Shown: one piece after another, positions 57,901 through 64,000 of the stretch
How positions within the stretch are numbered: position 1 is the first letter of the stretch
Layout: each line of letters starts with the position of its first letter
DNA from: Maniola hyperantus
Taxonomy: Eukaryota > Arthropoda > Insecta > Lepidoptera > Nymphalidae
Direction of reading: 5' to 3'
Length of the DNA stretch: 64,000 bases
NCBI RefSeq assembly: GCF_902806685.2
Contig: NC_048549.1
Span: 14,587,594-14,651,593 of the forward strand
Translations under genes and position numbers: made by a program
The notes under the pieces: generated by a model
Told to the model about the DNA's origin: nothing
The model's input: the letters and a program-made list of their open reading frames with translations, nothing else
Databases searched by the model: none

Positions 57901-60900
57901 GGTTCACACTCACCTGTCTATTGTCCAGCGCTTCCTCGCCCGGCCCGGCCTCCTCCAGCAGCAGGTCGGTCATGCACTCCCAGTCCTTCATCATGGGGTT
58001 GGACTCTATCAGCGAGTCCACCAGATAGGCGCCGTGCTCGTGGAGCTGGCGAGACAAAACGATATCTATTAGCAGCACCAGCGTTGAGCATGGATGCTCC
58101 TCCCACCCCCCCCTAAATCTTTCTGGCTTAGTGTCAAATTTCTAGGTTCAGCTGTCATGACGTTACACGGATTGGTAAGCAACAGTGTTTTCTTAGAGAA
58201 ATACATTACAATTTCAATCCGTGTGACGTCACAGTCGGAATTAACATGGCGGCTACGGTATCGCGCGTTTTGGAATTTGGATATTTGTAGAACAAATAAA
58301 AAAGTGAAACCACGCACCTCAGACTCAATGAAGAACTGCACCAGGTCGCGCACGAGCGGCGTGTTGGGCAGGCGCTGCTTCCCGCGGCGCGAGCGGAGCG
58401 GAGTGGCGGCGGCGTCGTCGCAGCGGAACAGGCGCACGTTGAGGAACTCGCCGGCCGCCGCCGCCACGCCGCGCCACGACGAGTACACCAGCTCGTACAC
58501 GTTCTCGCAGTCCTTGTCCGTCAGCACGTCCGGGTGCATCCTGCCCAGAAGATAATGTCATTTGTACAGCGTCGACTGTCACTCATATCACAGCACTCAT
58601 GTCACAGTTGCAAGGTATTACCTCTCCCGTGCCTCTATATACTCGAAACATCTGTTTTTGTACATAAGCATAGAAATTATTTTTTGAGTACGGCTGACAC
58701 AATTTCAAGGTCGAATAGATTTGAAAACAAACTTGTAGTGCCAAGACAAAGAATAAATTTATACCAAAAAAAACGTGTATTGCATGGCCATACGCATCTA
58801 TAATAAGTTACCAGAAAGCTTAAAAAAACTGAATACAAGTATTTTTAAATCAAAACTGTTTCAACTATTGTTAAATAGGTGCTATTATGCGGTGAATGAG
58901 TTCTTCGAGGATAATATTAATACCATGGTATAATTTCTGACTTTGTGACATTATAAAATTGTACCTAATCATTATTATGTATTTTGATTATAATTGTTTT
59001 TTGACTATTAATTTAATTTTTTGTTTCATTGACTATTAAGTAATTATTTTACAAATTGGTACTCAAAAATATTTGCACACTATTAATTTAGTAGAATGTT
59101 ATGGCCTCTGATTATAGTGTAATTTTCATCTTTCTTGTACAAACATTCTTGCAAATAAATGATTATTTTATTTTTTTTATTTTATACCTATGTGACGTTT
59201 TGTCGGTCTCGCTTGGACGAACAATGGACGAGTGTGGTGGACTCACTTGAGTATAGCGATGACGAGTCGCACGGCGTGCACGGCGACCTCCGTCTCCTTG
59301 TCCAGCGACATGGACACGATGCGGTCCTTGAACTTGGACGTGAACAGCTCCAGCTTGCTCTTGAGCTCGTCGCACTCGTACAGCGGCTGCAGCGCCTGCA
59401 GGCAGCGCAGCCGCACCTCGCCCACCTGCACAATCCATACTAACATACACGCTCATACTACATGGGGAAATCTTCCTAACATACCCGACCGCTTGGGGGA
59501 GACATTTGGGATGTGAGATATTTAGCCACTAGAACCCCATATTTTTTTTAAATAACATAATATCTGCAAACAAGTACCCATTTGCAGCACCCTGAAAATC
59601 TCCAAAAACTACACCAACAACGATTTTTAAAAGATCAAAAATGGCTGACACTTTGGATTTAAAAGTGGACGTCATTTTCGCAATCTTTGTAGTTGTGAAA
59701 AGAACGATCTGTACCCCGAAAATTATACCATATTGATTTAAAAGTAAAAATTATAAATAAAAATAAATAAAATAAAAATATTTTATTTCAGACGACCCTC
59801 ATCCATAACAATTTTAAATTAAATTAAAGCATTATTAAGGATATGAGTTTTCTCTTAACTTTTTTCTTTAAGTGTACCATAGCATACTTTTTTTTCTTCT
59901 TTTTAGGATTCTGTACGTCAAAAAGAAAAAAGGAACCCTTATATGTCCGTCTGTTGTATCTGTCAAATTGGAGGAAACAAAATGTATAGGGTAGGGTAAC
60001 TGTTGACTGCACTGGAGGGACTGGTGACGTTGGTTACCTTGTCGTGCAGAGTCCAGCCAATGTACTTGAGGTAGAGGTCGTCCAGGAAGTGAGCCGGGAA
60101 CTTCTCCATCCAGTTGCCTATCTCGGACATCGTGATGGCTCTGATGTCCGGCAGTGTGTCCCTGTGGAACATTTACATAGATTAGCTTGGCTGCAATCAC
60201 ACCTGCTGGCAAGTGATGATGCACGCTCAGATGGAGCACGCTTGCCTAGATGTCTATTCATTCTCAACTTAAAGGTACCTAAATTAAAAGTGAACAAAAA
60301 AACTGATGCCAGATGGGCATTCCATATCTTAGCCGTTGGAATCAGAAACGAGAAAGCAAATCGCTCTTTACGTGTCCATGGAATTTCGACTATAAAATAA
60401 ATAAATAAATAAAATGTTTTTATTTCGACCAACAAGGATCATATTGGTGTATGGAACATTACCTGTAGCGATGTACGAACACGGACTTGAACATGTAGGA
60501 CAGCATGTTCTTGATCTCCTCCATGTTCTCCTCCAGCTCCTGGCGCTTGGCCACCAGCACCTCGAGGCGCTCGCTGGCGCGCTTGTCCCGCGCCTTGAGC
60601 CGCTCCGCCTCGTACTGGCGCAGGCAGTTGTCGCAGTTCACGCTCGTCAGCAGCGCCACGTCCACCAGCGCCGTCATAAGCTTCATCACTACAGTAACAT
60701 GTACAATTTTCATTTATCAGAAAACCCTCCAAGCCAGTTAGGAGCTGTGTAGCAGAACCAATATCAGGGGCCGAGATAGCAATCGGGGAGGGGACACCCA
60801 GCACACCCACACAACCCCTGCGCTAACTCGCCTCTTACTCCGATTGCTATCTCCACCTGGCGCATATTATATTTTTGCATTATTGCATCCAAAGTCTCTT

Positions 60901-62807
60901 CTGTCTGTCTTCATAAGCAGTGATGCATGCCGGAGAGTTCACCATGATGTGCTGGAAGGTGCGCGAAGTCTGCCACAGCACCATTTTGCAAGGAGAGTGG
61001 GCCGGCGATGGTTGATGCCACTTACCAGCCAGTGTGGCGGTGTGCCTGAAGGCCCGCACTTGCGAGTCAGACAGGCCGGTGAGCAGAGAGATGATGTTGT
61101 CCATGAGGTACTGGTCGTAGATGATGGAGTACTGGCACATCTTCACCAGCGTCTGGATGAACTCACAGAAGTTGGAGCGGAACTTCTTCCACGTCTGCCC
61201 CGTCATGATCAGGGGATACTCTCCGCTTTCCTGTCAACAATCAAAAACATAAATGCAGACTGTGGCCCACTTGCACCTAACTTCTTGAACTGCTTTATTA
61301 GATACAAGCTGATGCCCGCGACTTCGTCCGTGTGAAATTAGGTTTTTTTTAAATACCCGTGAGAAAAATCCGAAAAACGGGATAAAAAGTAGCCAATGTT
61401 ACTCTCCAGGTCTTTGACTATATACCCATGCAAAAAATCACGTCAATCTGTTGCTCTGTTGCGACGTGATTGAAGGACAAACCAACAAACAAACACACTT
61501 TTACATTTATAATATGGGTACTGATTACTATTTATCTAACACCATACCAGACCATCAATAAGCGTAAATTATTACCTATTTTGAATAAATCATTTGACTT
61601 TGACTTTGACTTTACAGAGTAGCTGTAATCTTCCAGCTACCACAACAACTTGTTGTGAAGTTTGATATAGAAGGTGTACCTCATCAAACTCCTGCGTCAT
61701 CTTCTTGATGATGAGCGTGTGATCCATCTGAGCCATGTCGGGGGTGACCTTGCCACGGCATCCCGAGGAGTTGATGAAGAACTGCATGAGCTGCACCAGC
61801 GCACTCTCCCGGTTGGTCTTGTACTCCTCTATCCACATGTCCACCACTTGCTGCAATTTAGAACAAAAATATATTACCCAAAAAAATCCCCTCCCCCACC
61901 CAACTAAGTGTAAAGCTCGTAACAGGTAGGGTTTGAACAGCTGATCTTTCAATTTCAGTCTGCTCCTAACCATTCAATCTTTTGAGGCTTGTTGTTCTCA
62001 TTTGAATATGGCAAATGTGGTAGAACTACTCTACAAGCCTGGAAAACTTGCCAGCAATCAATACAGATCTAGCAGGAGTGCTTCAAATTTTAATAACGTT
62101 TGATTCAATATATTTTCAATGAATTTGATCCAAGAAGATTCAATAAGTTCTACAAAATCAATAAGACTCAATAAAAATATGTTGAATCCAAATATATCTT
62201 TAGCAAAGAAGTCATAACATGGTGGAAACTCTTCCTTTTGTTAATTCAGATGCATTAAATATAGCAGTTTTTGAATCTATCAAAAAGATATCAGTGAGAC
62301 TGATATTCTTACGTGGAACAAACGGAAACTTACGTTAATAGCGGTTTTATTGAAGCGAAGTATATTGTAGAGGCTGTTCTCGTCGTCGCCCGGTAGCAAC
62401 ACCGGCGGCGGCGAGTAGGCCGGCGGCGGAGCGGCGCCGCGGCCACGTCCGCGCCCTCGTCCGCCGCGCCCGCGGCGTCGCAGCGGCGGCGGCGGCGGCG
62501 ACTCAGCCAGCCGTCCCACGTAGCCGCCGTCGCCGCCGCGGCCTCGACTGCGCGTTATCCGCTTGGTCGGTGCTGGGGACGGAGACCGCGCTTCCTCCTC
62601 CGGCGTCTCTCCGGGCTCCTCCTGAAGCGCTTCCGGCGATGTAAAAGGGGAAACCGCGTTGGCGCCTTTCGCGACATTGAATGGCGCCACCGGCTCGGGT
62701 TCAGGCGGAGCCCCATAGTCGGCCGCCGGAGTAGCGGGAGTCATAGGATTCACGTACTCCGGAGGTGGGTCATCCATTCGGATGCGTTTCCCACCTCGTC
62801 GATGCAT
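45000..62807 (-). CDS. SA: Cohesin subunit SA/STAG (stromalin), 20 coding exons
   Basis: SA/STAG binds the RAD21 kleisin and helps load and hold the cohesin ring on chromatin in the nucleus. Exons on the minus strand, high to low: 62334-62807, 61680-61850, 61026-61230, 60463-60688, 60038-60161, 59247-59425, 58318-58540, 57914-58045, 57557-57676, 57105-57263, 56626-56838, 55928-56092, 55550-55729, 55308-55479, 52928-53058, 52393-52563, 51518-51724, 51311-51446, 50643-50703, 45000-45939. All junctions are GT..AG with compatible phases. The sum is 4389 nt, or 1462 residues; vertebrate STAGs have about 1260. Order: disordered RG-rich head (1-158), STAG core (from 159), stromalin conservative domain (about 360-445), HEAT-like remainder, acidic patch, basic repeat tail (1150-1462). 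Identity is very secure through exon 18. Exon 19 is likely, and exon 20 rests on phase and composition. The start ATG has A at -3. Confidence 0.93.
45064..45860 (-). repeat. 126-bp higher-order coding repeat (3 x 42 bp)
   Basis: GACGCTGCAGAC-type marks occur at 45148, 45274, 45400, 45526, 45652 and 45778, with exact 126-bp spacing. Each unit is three related 42-bp modules. Because 42 is a multiple of three and stops are absent, other frames on both strands are also open across the array. Confidence 0.95.
45940..46559. other. SA intron 19, upstream part near exon 20
   Basis: No feature beyond the exon 20 acceptor and branch region. Confidence 0.4.
46560..46885. mobile_element. Inverted-repeat block inside SA intron 19
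   Basis: GTGAATTAGTATTGTAGGTA faces TACCTATAATATCAATTCAC, and CTAGGCCGTGAGGATT faces AATCCTCACGGCTTAG. Likely a decayed foldback element. Confidence 0.6.
46886..47184. other. SA intron 19, nothing recognised
   Basis: No supported feature. Confidence 0.35.
47185..47623. mobile_element. ~440-bp TIR element
   Basis: GGAGCCGATTCTCTTGTACA on the left pairs with TGTCCAAGAGAATCGACCCC on the right. TAGTTTAGAGA and TCTCTAAACTAAATT words form inner inverted pairs. Non-coding. Confidence 0.75.
47659..47842. mobile_element. MITE family P, copy 3
   Basis: TACAGTAGCCGGCAAGAAAT to TCTGCCGCGTACTGTA, with the GACGTTTTGTCGGTCTCAAC core. Confidence 0.85.
48268..48454. mobile_element. Nested element 1, GTGTTGG/CCAACAC ends
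   Basis: About 187 bp inserted in F1 at the CTTCCAC|ACGGCC point. The short TIR is GTGTTGG. Non-coding. Confidence 0.65.
48596..48750. mobile_element. Nested element 2, hairpin MITE with ~65-bp arms
   Basis: GAGATCTATAGAGCGTACTC on the left pairs with GCGCTCTATAGATCTCAGCC on the right. Homology runs inward through GACTTAAGAC and TTAAAACGAGACAG. Almost the whole insert is a stem. Confidence 0.85.
48766..49368. other. SA intron 19, nothing recognised
   Basis: TGACGTCA at 48777 and otherwise AT-rich. Confidence 0.4.
49369..49547 (+). mobile_element. SINE S3, full length, tRNA-derived
   Basis: The head GCCTCGATAGCTCAACGGTT with B box GGTTCAAATCC is followed by GCACTATTGTCGTACCTACT and CACAAGCTTTACGCTTAATT. 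The tail is GGCTAATATTCTTTATT and an A-run. One copy only in this window. Confidence 0.85.
49665..49848. mobile_element. MITE family P, copy 4 (best preserved)
   Basis: 184 bp. The first about 40 bp (TACAGTACGCGGCAGAAAGT onward) are nearly identical to the reverse complement of the last about 40. Inner GTAGAGCG..GTCTCTGTC and GACAGAGACAACGCTCTAC pair as well, so almost the whole element folds. Confidence 0.9.
49849..50040. other. SA intron 19, nothing recognised
   Basis: No supported feature. Confidence 0.35.
50041..50160. promoter_or_regulatory. CCAAT-box cluster, promoter-like, inside SA intron 19
   Basis: CCAAT at 50053 and 50076 and inverted ATTGG at 50102 lie in a GC-rich 60-bp stretch. 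CAGCCAAT and ATTGGCTG form an inverted pair. It is followed on the plus side by non-repeat-like sequence with GCAGTGCGCGC twice (50330 and 50393). No gene product is recognised. Confidence 0.35.
50161..50642. other. SA intron 19, 5' end; open frame of no known family
   Basis: A plus-strand frame at 50260-50529 has no recognisable domain. Confidence 0.35.
50643..50703 (-). CDS. SA: SA exon 19 (acidic micro-exon)
   Basis: 61 nt encoding GQNEEEEGDDNAESDSEPP. Chosen because the acceptor (TATCCAG), donor (GTGAGC) and phase (1 in, 2 out) fit, and an acidic/Ser patch is expected before the basic STAG tail. Its acceptor tract is LINE tail sequence. Confidence 0.7.
50709..50855 (-). mobile_element. 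LINE 3'-end fragment abutting SA exon 19
   Basis: On the minus strand GAGCAACTGCCGAGCCC and GTTCTTCTCGGCAAGAGC lead to AATAAAAATGTATTGTATTG and TATCCAG. The pentamer tail ends within 2-5 bp of the splice site. Confidence 0.65.
50861..51278 (-). repeat. Family F2 repeat in SA intron 18
   Basis: TTTAGGGTTCCGTACGTACC to GTTGCGCGAACCTGACTGG. Near-complete; it fills most of the intron. Confidence 0.8.
51311..51446 (-). CDS. SA: SA exon 18
   Basis: FAESRFTAVQWGEEWAPLLA then YRHSLLTDAPEERPPPARRH and YTRRN. It corresponds to the W.PL..YR.SLL motif near the end of the HEAT region. Donor GTGAGC, ends in phase 1. Confidence 0.88.
51518..51724 (-). CDS. SA: SA exon 17
   Basis: 69 codons, ELAKRFSVMFGLDAVKNREA to FSGKLLKQDKRTVLK, phase 0. 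Confidence 0.95.
51725..52392. other. SA intron 16
   Basis: No repeat recognised. A GC-richer stretch lies at 52020-52090. Confidence 0.45.
52393..52563 (-). CDS. SA: SA exon 16
   Basis: 57 codons, CYNDYGDIIKATLSKAREIN to RQLPEFLELK, phase 0. Confidence 0.95.
52585..52680 (-). mobile_element. SINE S1 fragment in SA intron 15
   Basis: TCTCCTCTCAGAGTGAGAAG and TACCACACTGGCCAAATG are S1 3' words. Confidence 0.55.
52928..53058 (-). CDS. SA: SA exon 15
   Basis: DGQDERRIEELHKRRNFLAA then YCKLIVYNVAPIRRAADVFK and HYIK. A clear match to the conserved RRNLLAAFCKLIVY region of STAG proteins. Enters in phase 1 and ends in phase 0. Confidence 0.95.
53059..55307. other. SA intron 14 with CpG island at 53270-53950
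   Basis: Longest intron in the core of the gene (2.2 kb). The GC-rich part includes GAAACCGGCGGCGGGGCGCG and ACGCGGACGGCGGAGGACGC. CCTTAGTAATG (53755) and CATTACTAAGG (53846) form an inverted pair. Frames are open on both strands through GC content; no protein is recognised. AT-rich unique DNA follows to 55200. Confidence 0.5.
55243..55300. repeat. GTGT microsatellite at the exon 14 donor
   Basis: GTGGTGTGTGTGTGG-type units begin about 8 bp into the intron (minus-strand CA repeat). Confidence 0.85.
55308..55479 (-). CDS. SA: SA exon 14
   Basis: AYTSICDLLICFAETPATAT to FVQEFVFVHHNY. A GGCGAC-type triplet/hexamer run encodes the ATATATATA stretch, a coding microsatellite likely to vary in length. 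Ends in phase 1; a GTGT microsatellite starts right after the donor. Confidence 0.93.
55550..55729 (-). CDS. SA: SA exon 13
   Basis: 60 codons, ALVYVVRSCFYSVLWSLHEL to DIVADGVTPDLREE, phase 0. Confidence 0.93.
55928..56092 (-). CDS. SA: SA exon 12
   Basis: 55 codons, GETPDADELFNVINSLRKVS to LPKCVKQNETQMPTQ, phase 0. Confidence 0.93.
56157..56588 (-). repeat. Tandemly doubled family F7 repeat in SA intron 11
   Basis: Two copies about 260 bp apart both run from GGACCACCTCT to GAACCTCCT and AAGTCGGTTAAAA, with AAATCGGTTCATATTT and AAATCGCGTAACAAACATAC between. Confidence 0.75.
56626..56838 (-). CDS. SA: SA exon 11
   Basis: 71 codons, NLNLLLAKIRDIVKSQTEAE to AIDEYRSLIEG, phase 0. Confidence 0.93.
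57105..57263 (-). CDS. SA: SA exon 10
   Basis: 53 codons, MVSDDRAKMTTHFMVTLPAL to IPQYFDLELYTTQRQEG, phase 0. Confidence 0.95.
57557..57676 (-). CDS. SA: SA exon 9
   Basis: 40 codons, ESSLIELMLCCVRQASTGEP then PVGRGASRKHHQVLSKEQAK, phase 0. Confidence 0.95.
57914..58045 (-). CDS. SA: SA exon 8
   Basis: 44 codons, LHEHGAYLVDSLIESNPMMK to PGEEALDNRQ, phase 0. Confidence 0.95.
58152..58235. mobile_element. Small hairpin in SA intron 7
   Basis: CATGACGTTACACGGATTG faces CAATCCGTGTGACGTCACAG, with TGACGTCA at 58224. MITE-like. Confidence 0.55.
58318..58540 (-). CDS. SA: SA exon 7
   Basis: Residues 460-534, MHPDVLTDKDCENVYELVYS to LVRDLVQFFIESE. Ends in phase 0. Confidence 0.95.
58690..58935 (+). 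mobile_element. LINE RT C-terminal fragment in SA intron 6
   Basis: One plus frame reads IYNKLPESLKKLNTSIFKSK and then LLLNRCYYAVNEFF. This is the typical end of Jockey/CR1-like pol proteins. A frameshift separates it from RFENKLVVPRQRINLYQKK just upstream. Opposite in sense to SA. Confidence 0.75.
59247..59425 (-). CDS. SA: SA exon 6 (stromalin conservative domain)
   Basis: Residues 401-460: VGEVRLRCLQALQPLYECDE, LKSKLELFTSKFKDRIVSMS, then LVIAIL. Ends in phase 2. A fragment of MITE family P core lies just beyond the donor (about 59188-59212). Confidence 0.95.
59426..60037. other. SA intron 5, with F2-like fragment at 59899-59998
   Basis: GGATTCTGTACGTCAAAAAG and AAAGGAACCCTTATATGTCC are F2 end words in reverse. 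An AAATAAATAAAATAAAAATA tract lies at 59757-59785. Confidence 0.5.
60038..60161 (-). CDS. SA: SA exon 5 (start of stromalin conservative domain)
   Basis: Residues 359-400, DTLPDIRAITMSEIGNWMEK to YLKYIGWTLHDK. Ends in phase 0. Confidence 0.95.
60181..60420 (+). repeat. Family F8 repeat in SA intron 4
   Basis: TTAGCTTGGCTGCAATCACA, GGAGCACGCTTGCCTAGATG and AGATGGGCATTCCATATCTT; the copy ends in (AAAT)n at 60395-60415. Related to 22187-22520. Confidence 0.6.
60463..60688 (-). CDS. SA: SA exon 4
   Basis: Residues 284-359, MKLMTALVDVALLTSVNC to MFKSVFVHRYR, including QYEAERLKARDKRASERLEV. Ends in phase 2. Confidence 0.95.
60910..61019 (+). mobile_element. SINE S1 fragment at SA exon 3 donor
   Basis: GCATGCCGGAGAGTTCACCA to GGGCCGGCGATGGTTGATGC; the fragment ends 7 bp from the exon 3 boundary. 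Confidence 0.65.
61026..61230 (-). CDS. SA: SA exon 3
   Basis: Residues 216-284: ESGEYPLIM, WKKFRSNFCEFI, CQYSIIYDQYLMDNIISLLT, GLSDSQVRAFRHTATLA. Ends in phase 1. A SINE S1 fragment lies 7 bp beyond the donor. Confidence 0.95.
61302..61613 (+). repeat. F1 repeat and F5 tail fragment in SA intron 2
   Basis: F1: AAGCTGATGCCCGCGACTTC to TTTTACATTTATAATATGGG (61302-61520), with the GCGACGTGATTGAAGGAC variant. F5 tail: ATTTTGAATAAATCATTTGA with TTTGACTTTGACT (61565-61613). Confidence 0.75.
61680..61850 (-). CDS. SA: SA exon 2
   Basis: 57 codons (159-215), VVDMWIEEYKTNRESALVQL to KKMTQEFDE. Start of the conserved STAG domain. Phase 0 at both ends. Confidence 0.95.
61851..62333. other. SA intron 1
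   Basis: AT-rich; no repeat recognised. Confidence 0.45.
62334..62807 (-). CDS. SA: SA exon 1
   Basis: Residues 1-158, beginning MHRRGGKRIRMDDPPPEYVN. Low complexity: acidic/proline stretch, then GRGGRGRGRGRG (RGG-like), then PPPAYSPPP, ending RFNKTAIN. Donor GTAAGT. A CATCAG acceptor at 62829 suggests a further 5' UTR exon upstream. Confidence 0.9.
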
Positions 62808-63060
62808 TTTGGCGTTGTTCTCACCCTTCTGATGAAAAATACATTTAGAATAACAAACTTATTTTTTAACACATTTTTACTGTCATAAAACAGGTGCTAC
62901 GAAACTGAGGCACTAAAAGCGTTGCACAGGCACATTATAACTACCACTATGATCTCGCTTCGGTTCTCTTAATTTACAAAAATCAATAACCTGTGATCAA
63001 TAACCTAATAACACACGGAAAAAATAACAATGGATGACGAAAAAATGGCGCACGCAGTCC
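62808..63060 (-). promoter_or_regulatory. SA: SA 5' leader and probable promoter region
   Basis: Leader sequence precedes the ATG, with a possible acceptor at 62829-62830 (TTTCATCAG on the minus strand). No TATA box was found. ATGGCGCACGCAGTCCGCAG near 63045 on the plus strand is a GC-richer spot. Start site not determined. Confidence 0.35.
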
Positions 63061-63602
63061 GCAGCAAAAGTACTCTGTGGTCCGCAGACGCCACCAACCA
63101 AAGAGTAGGTTACCACGTAGGTTACTTAGTAGTACAGCATATAGTAGATAATCTATGTAGTACAGAGTACTTCAAAATTCTTTGGTTACTTCCATAGGGG
63201 TGCAACTCTAGAACATTAAAAAATCGCAAATTGAAAATCGCTTGTGGTGCCATCTAAGCGCGAGCACGGCTAAACAAATAGAGAACAGTTTACAAAAGAC
63301 GTCGAGAATAGATGGCGCCTGGCGGGCACATTGGTGTAATTTTAATGACATTAATAAATTATAACCAAGTTTTCATGTTTTCGTGTGCTGTAGTAAATAT
63401 TTATATTTCTGTTAAATTTATCTGACCCTGCTTTAATAACAGGACTCTGTAGTCTGTATTTCCTTTCACCACCTCGATAACTATATTCTAAGGATTGATT
63501 TAGTGACTCGATTCATGCCTGAACGATTGACCACGGCTACGGATTACGGACTTGTTTTTGCTTTGTGAAATGATTTTTCTGTGAATATATTTGTGCAGAA
63601 AA
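63061..63602. other. Divergent intergenic region
   Basis: Lies between SA and a possible plus-strand gene start. No repeat recognised. A TTTCATGTTTTCGTGTGC stretch may be leader sequence. Confidence 0.35.
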
Positions 63603-63645
63603 ATGCCACGGAGATCTCGATGTGTGTCTGGATGTGACTAATTCG
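63603..63645 (+). pseudogene. THAP-like first exon with early stop
   Basis: ATG at 63603 reads MPRRSRCVSGCD and then TAA. THAP zinc-finger proteins typically begin MP...C.V.GC with the first two zinc-binding cysteines in this position. A good donor (CGGTAAGT) follows five bases after the stop. Either this is a dead THAP start, or the resemblance is chance. Confidence 0.3.
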
Positions 63646-63764
63646 GTAAGTATAAAATCAGCTTACTCGTAATCTAACTCAAAATTACTTCAATGAGTCA
63701 AACTCTATGCACCATTAAGGCACCATTAGCACATTAGGTATTTTATCATGATACTAGGTATATA

Positions 63765-64000
63765 GTTCCTGCGATTTCGTCCGCTCGAAAAAACTATTTT
63801 AGAAATCCCGTGAGAAGTCCAATTTTCCGGGATAAATGTGGCCTACAAGTTACAACCGTCTGATGCAAGCTATCTCTGTACCAAACAGATGATGACCACC
63901 ACTTTGTCTACGTGGATTTAGGGTTTTTGGGAATCCCATGGGAACTGTTTGAGTTTTCCGTGACAAAAGAAGCCTATGTCCTTACCTGGATGCAAGTTAT
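63765..64000 (+). repeat. Two successive F1-like tails at the window edge
   Basis: CTGCGATTTCGTCCGCTCG to ATGCAAGCTATCTCTGTACC, then TTTGTCTACGTGGATTTAGG to CTGGATGCAAGTTAT, cut by the end of the window. Confidence 0.65.

Noticed and set aside
1..64000. Many TAGGTAGG/TAGGTACC words as a regulatory code
   Set aside because: They are scattered everywhere without fixed spacing and look like a general word bias of lepidopteran DNA.

Overview
The window looks like nuclear DNA of a moth or butterfly (Lepidoptera). It is AT-rich, and short GC-rich exons and CpG-dense islets stand out from it. It is packed with repeat types I associate with lepidopteran genomes: tRNA-headed SINEs, LINE tails containing a CGACTTCGTCCGCGTGG-like block, GGGTTCCGT/GACAGACAGA repeats, and many small inverted-repeat elements. 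Multi-exon genes with GT..AG introns confirm a eukaryote. No bacterial, viral or CRISPR feature was seen. All calls were made by eye; no searches were run.

Layout. (1) 1-35 kb is gene-poor. It starts with a LINE reverse-transcriptase 3' end and continues as a mosaic of repeats. These include a 1.7-kb TA-flanked DNA transposon with 24-bp terminal repeats (14927-16620), several nearly palindromic MITEs, a 28-bp minisatellite, and one conceptual exon of unknown gene (10504-10944). (2) 35.6-40.1 kb holds two short, tandem, same-strand genes for secreted cystine-knot proteins of IL-17-like (or PTTH/Trunk-like) type. Each has its own TATA/initiator and poly(A) signal. (3) 41.9-43.5 kb is a 5'-truncated Jockey/CR1-like LINE, followed by a full SINE. 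(4) 45.0-62.8 kb is one large minus-strand gene, the cohesin subunit SA/STAG (stromalin). I could rebuild it as 20 coding exons totalling 4389 nt (1462 codons plus stop) with every splice phase compatible. Its introns carry many repeat fragments, and intron 14 contains a CpG island. (5) 62.8-64 kb is the SA 5' flank, a small THAP-like start motif on the plus strand with an early stop, and repeat tails at the window edge.

Most notable points. The inferred last exon of SA is an in-frame higher-order tandem repeat (126 bp = 3 x 42 bp) that places Ser/Thr-Pro motifs about every 14 residues along an unusually long, basic cohesin tail. Splice acceptor 19 of SA is formed by the (TTGTA)n tail of a LINE. 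The two cytokine-like paralogues differ sharply in cysteine pattern and base composition. The palindrome TGACGTCA occurs nine times, mostly inside hairpin elements.
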